A DNA stretch of 64,000 nt from Oribacterium sp. NK2B42 (GTDB lineage: Bacteria; Bacillota; Clostridia; Lachnospirales; Lachnospiraceae), in the NCBI RefSeq assembly GCF_000424445.1, contig NZ_AUJX01000010.1, positions 1 to 64,000 on the forward strand. The letters are read 5' to 3'. How positions within the stretch are numbered: the stretch's first letter is position 1; each line of letters starts with the position of its first letter. The notes under the pieces are model-generated. The model searched no databases. It was given only the letters and a program-made list of their open reading frames with translations, and had not been told where the DNA came from. The position numbers were made by a program, and so were the translations under genes. This document shows, in pieces, positions 62,319-64,000 of this stretch.

Positions 62319-63192
62319 ACTTAATGTACCACCCTATAAAAATACCGATAAACAAAACAATTGCCAGAAACAATAGTTGGATAATCAGTGTTTTGCACCC
62401 TTTTTTATTGCCTTGTATCAAACCATTACCATGTTTAGTAACCTTAATAATAATACCGGTATTATCGTCCGGAGATCCCTTTTGGGAAACCATTTCGTGT
62501 ATTATTGAAAGAGCCTTTTCCGCGTCCCTGTTATCCTTAATATTTCTAAAAGCCGCAGGGATTCTCCTGATATAATCTTCTCCAACCACTTTGTAAATTC
62601 CGTCGCAGCAAAGGAAAAACAAATCTCCCTTTTTAACTATCCCGGCGAATCGGTTACAGATTAGATTGTCACTTGTCCCAACAGCTTTAAGTAGTTTGCC
62701 ATTATTGTCCGCATTAACCACAGGACTAATCTGGTTTTCCCAAATATCATCCCTTGTAACCTGCAGCATTTCACGGCCATCTTTCCTATAAACCCTGCTG
62801 TCACCTGCAGAAATAATGCAGAACTTATCTTTGTAAAACACAATGACTGCTACTGTGGAGCCACAGATTGAATTCCGGTTATACCTTAAGAAAATGGTTT
62901 TATTTGCTTCTTCAATCGCCTTTTCAAATCCGTCAAAGAGTTCTGTTGGACTTCCTTTATAGGGGCTTAGTATCAAGTCAGCGTGTGACTTGATACTATT
63001 CACAACTTCACCGGAAGCAAAATCCCCTTTGGAATGTCCCCCCATTCCATCAGCCACACAGAATACTGCAAAGTCTTCTCTGTTTATCGTAAGCAAAGAG
63101 TCCTGATTCGTTTCGGATCTGTCCCCCTTGTCTGTGTATGATGCGTAAATCAATTCAGGTGTTTCTTCGTTATTTCGAGAAAGAAACCACAT
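62311..63192 (-). CDS. PP2C-type Ser/Thr protein phosphatase with C-terminal membrane anchor
   Basis: A 293-residue phosphatase of the PPM family. Metal-binding and catalytic signatures: DRSETNQDSLL (25-35 region), FCVADGMGGHSKGDFASGE, ISAGDSRVY, LFFLCCDGIYK, and DDNTGIIIKV. The C-terminal hydrophobic segment IIQLLFLAIVLFIGIFIGWY is a likely anchor. GGGAG lies eight bases before the start, inside the end of the FHA gene (23-base overlap). It most likely removes phosphate placed by the kinase two genes downstream, forming a reversible phosphorylation pair. Confidence 0.92.
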   Translation of the reverse strand: MWFLSRNNEETPELIYASYTDKGDRSETNQDSLLTINREDFAVFCVADGMGGHSKGDFASGEVVNSIKSHADLILSPYKGSPTELFDGFEKAIEEANKTIFLRYNRNSICGSTVAVIVFYKDKFCIISAGDSRVYRKDGREMLQVTRDDIWENQISPVVNADNNGKLLKAVGTSDNLICNRFAGIVKKGDLFFLCCDGIYKVVGEDYIRRIPAAFRNIKDNRDAEKALSIIHEMVSQKGSPDDNTGIIIKVTKHGNGLIQGNKKGCKTLIIQLLFLAIVLFIGIFIGWYIKYE

Positions 63193-64000
63193 ATGTGTGT
63201 CTCCCTATGGTAATCTTCGAATTATTAACTATCAGCTGAGGAATTTCAGGCTTTAACTTAACCCCATTTACTGATGAATGATTTTTTACTCCCTTTACGT
63301 CAGTGTAGTAGAAAGTATCATTTGTTACAGACACAATTGCCTGATGTCCATGAACTGTTGTATCATCGCTGAGAACTATATGGTTATCAGGCTGTCTTCC
63401 TACCTTTATTTCGTTTATAAGTTCACATCTGAATGATCTTGCAGAGTCAGCTGCATCAGTCAGCATAAAGCGGTATCTCTGCACATCTGCTTCTCCACCG
63501 TCCGGTGTCATATAAACCGTTGAGCTGTCCTGTTTCCTCGGTGTAACACCAAGAATTTCTGTCTTTTCATACTCGTCAATCACTTTGGGAGCTACAGGTG
63601 AACTTGATGGCACAGGCTTTTTCTTTTTAGATAAAACAACTATCAATACTGTTATAAGAGCAGCAACAGCCAATAAAACCACTCCGCCTATTATTATCAT
63701 CCCAAATGGGAATTTAATCGTTTCTTCCTTTACCGCCTGTGTTTCAGTAACTTCAACAGCTGCCGTTGTTTGAGCTACAGTTTCAGTCACTTGTTTTTCC
63801 TTAAGTGAAAATGGCATGTTAACATTAAAAACAAGAGCTGTACCATCCGAAAGTGTAAGCTTGCTGCTTTGACGTCCTCCTATCCTTGCATCTTCAGGAA
63901 TAGATGCTTCAAACACGGTTATATCGGTATCTTTTTTTGTGATTTCTGAAACTGTCTGCGCTCCACCCTCTTCCAGAATCAAATACTCACAACCTGTCAG
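63170..64000 (-). CDS. FHA-domain membrane protein (N terminus beyond the window)
   Basis: An open frame from the right edge to a stop at 63170, at least 276 residues. The visible N-terminal part (extracellular, beta-rich, EIPEDAR-like segment and a Thr/Val/Glu-rich linker) precedes a membrane segment MIIIGGVVLLAVAALITVLI and a Lys-rich stop. The cytoplasmic C-terminal part is an FHA domain: INEIKVGRQPDNHIVLSDD, HGHQAIVSV, NSKITIGRHTYVVSF. FHA domains bind phosphothreonine, so this protein may be recruited by the kinase. The start codon lies off the window. Confidence 0.88.
   Translation of the reverse strand: MTGCEYLILEEGGAQTVSEITKKDTDITVFEASIPEDARIGGRQSSKLTLSDGTALVFNVNMPFSLKEKQVTETVAQTTAAVEVTETQAVKEETIKFPFGMIIIGGVVLLAVAALITVLIVVLSKKKKPVPSSSPVAPKVIDEYEKTEILGVTPRKQDSSTVYMTPDGGEADVQRYRFMLTDAADSARSFRCELINEIKVGRQPDNHIVLSDDTTVHGHQAIVSVTNDTFYYTDVKGVKNHSSVNGVKLKPEIPQLIVNNSKITIGRHTYVVSFSK

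Overview
The window reads as chromosomal DNA of an anaerobic, low-to-moderate G+C Clostridia member, most likely a Lachnospiraceae gut or rumen bacterium such as Butyrivibrio or a relative. This is inferred from gene content and style, not from a marker gene. Supporting content: Gram-positive lipoproteins and Shine-Dalgarno sites, PTS sugar uptake, SigI/RsgI-type regulation, a TSCPD protein, choline-binding-like wall repeats, several c-di-GMP proteins and many radical-SAM enzymes. No rRNA, tRNA or CRISPR array was seen.

Region 1-12 kb is mostly housekeeping on the minus strand: dapA, typA, a YigZ/IMPACT protein, a class A penicillin-binding protein, an RpiB-type isomerase, a PflA-like radical-SAM protein, a rhodanese-TtcA fusion and a two-S1-domain protein. 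A cyclophilin follows on the plus strand. Region 12-21 kb is a sugar block: ptsI, ptsH (with Lys at the usual Ser46 site), a sucrose/trehalose-type IIBCA permease, a Cof-type phosphatase, an amylosucrase-type GH13 enzyme and a divergent ROK fructokinase. Region 21-29.5 kb has a CLC channel, a Tim44-like zinc-ribbon membrane protein, a YhcC radical-SAM protein, an EAL phosphodiesterase, two paralogous secreted wall-binding proteins and an orphan barstar-like protein. Region 29.6-35.4 kb is a beta-glucoside locus (IIBC, 6-phospho-beta-glucosidase, PRD regulator) plus deoC.

Region 35-52 kb is accessory: two ATPases with C-terminal PD-(D/E)XK-like regions, a SWIM protein plus SNF2 helicase pair, a sensor GGDEF-EAL protein, an FMN/FAD lipoprotein reductase facing an RpiR regulator, and an RsgI-type anti-sigma factor beside what looks like only the C-terminal half of a SigI. 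Region 52-59 kb is scarred DNA: a NifX-(His/Cys)-FKBP fusion, an internally deleted flavoprotein reductase and LysR remnant flanking an IS200/IS605 element whose tnpA has a nonsense codon, a lipoprotein form of prephenate dehydratase, a DOPA-dioxygenase fragment, and a diguanylate cyclase whose end is fused head-on to a truncated secreted-protein gene. Region 59-64 kb is a membrane Ser/Thr kinase, small membrane protein, PP2C phosphatase and FHA protein in one tight overlapping cluster that runs off the right edge.

Intergenic DNA is unusually rich in long near-perfect inverted repeats. One family shares GAGGGCATCCATTT (four loci) and another shares GGGGACGGTTCTC (four clear loci). There are also three larger hairpins, one of them three inverted repeats nested in each other. 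Most lie between convergent genes or downstream of genes and many could act as terminators, but the shared sequence suggests dispersed repeat families.
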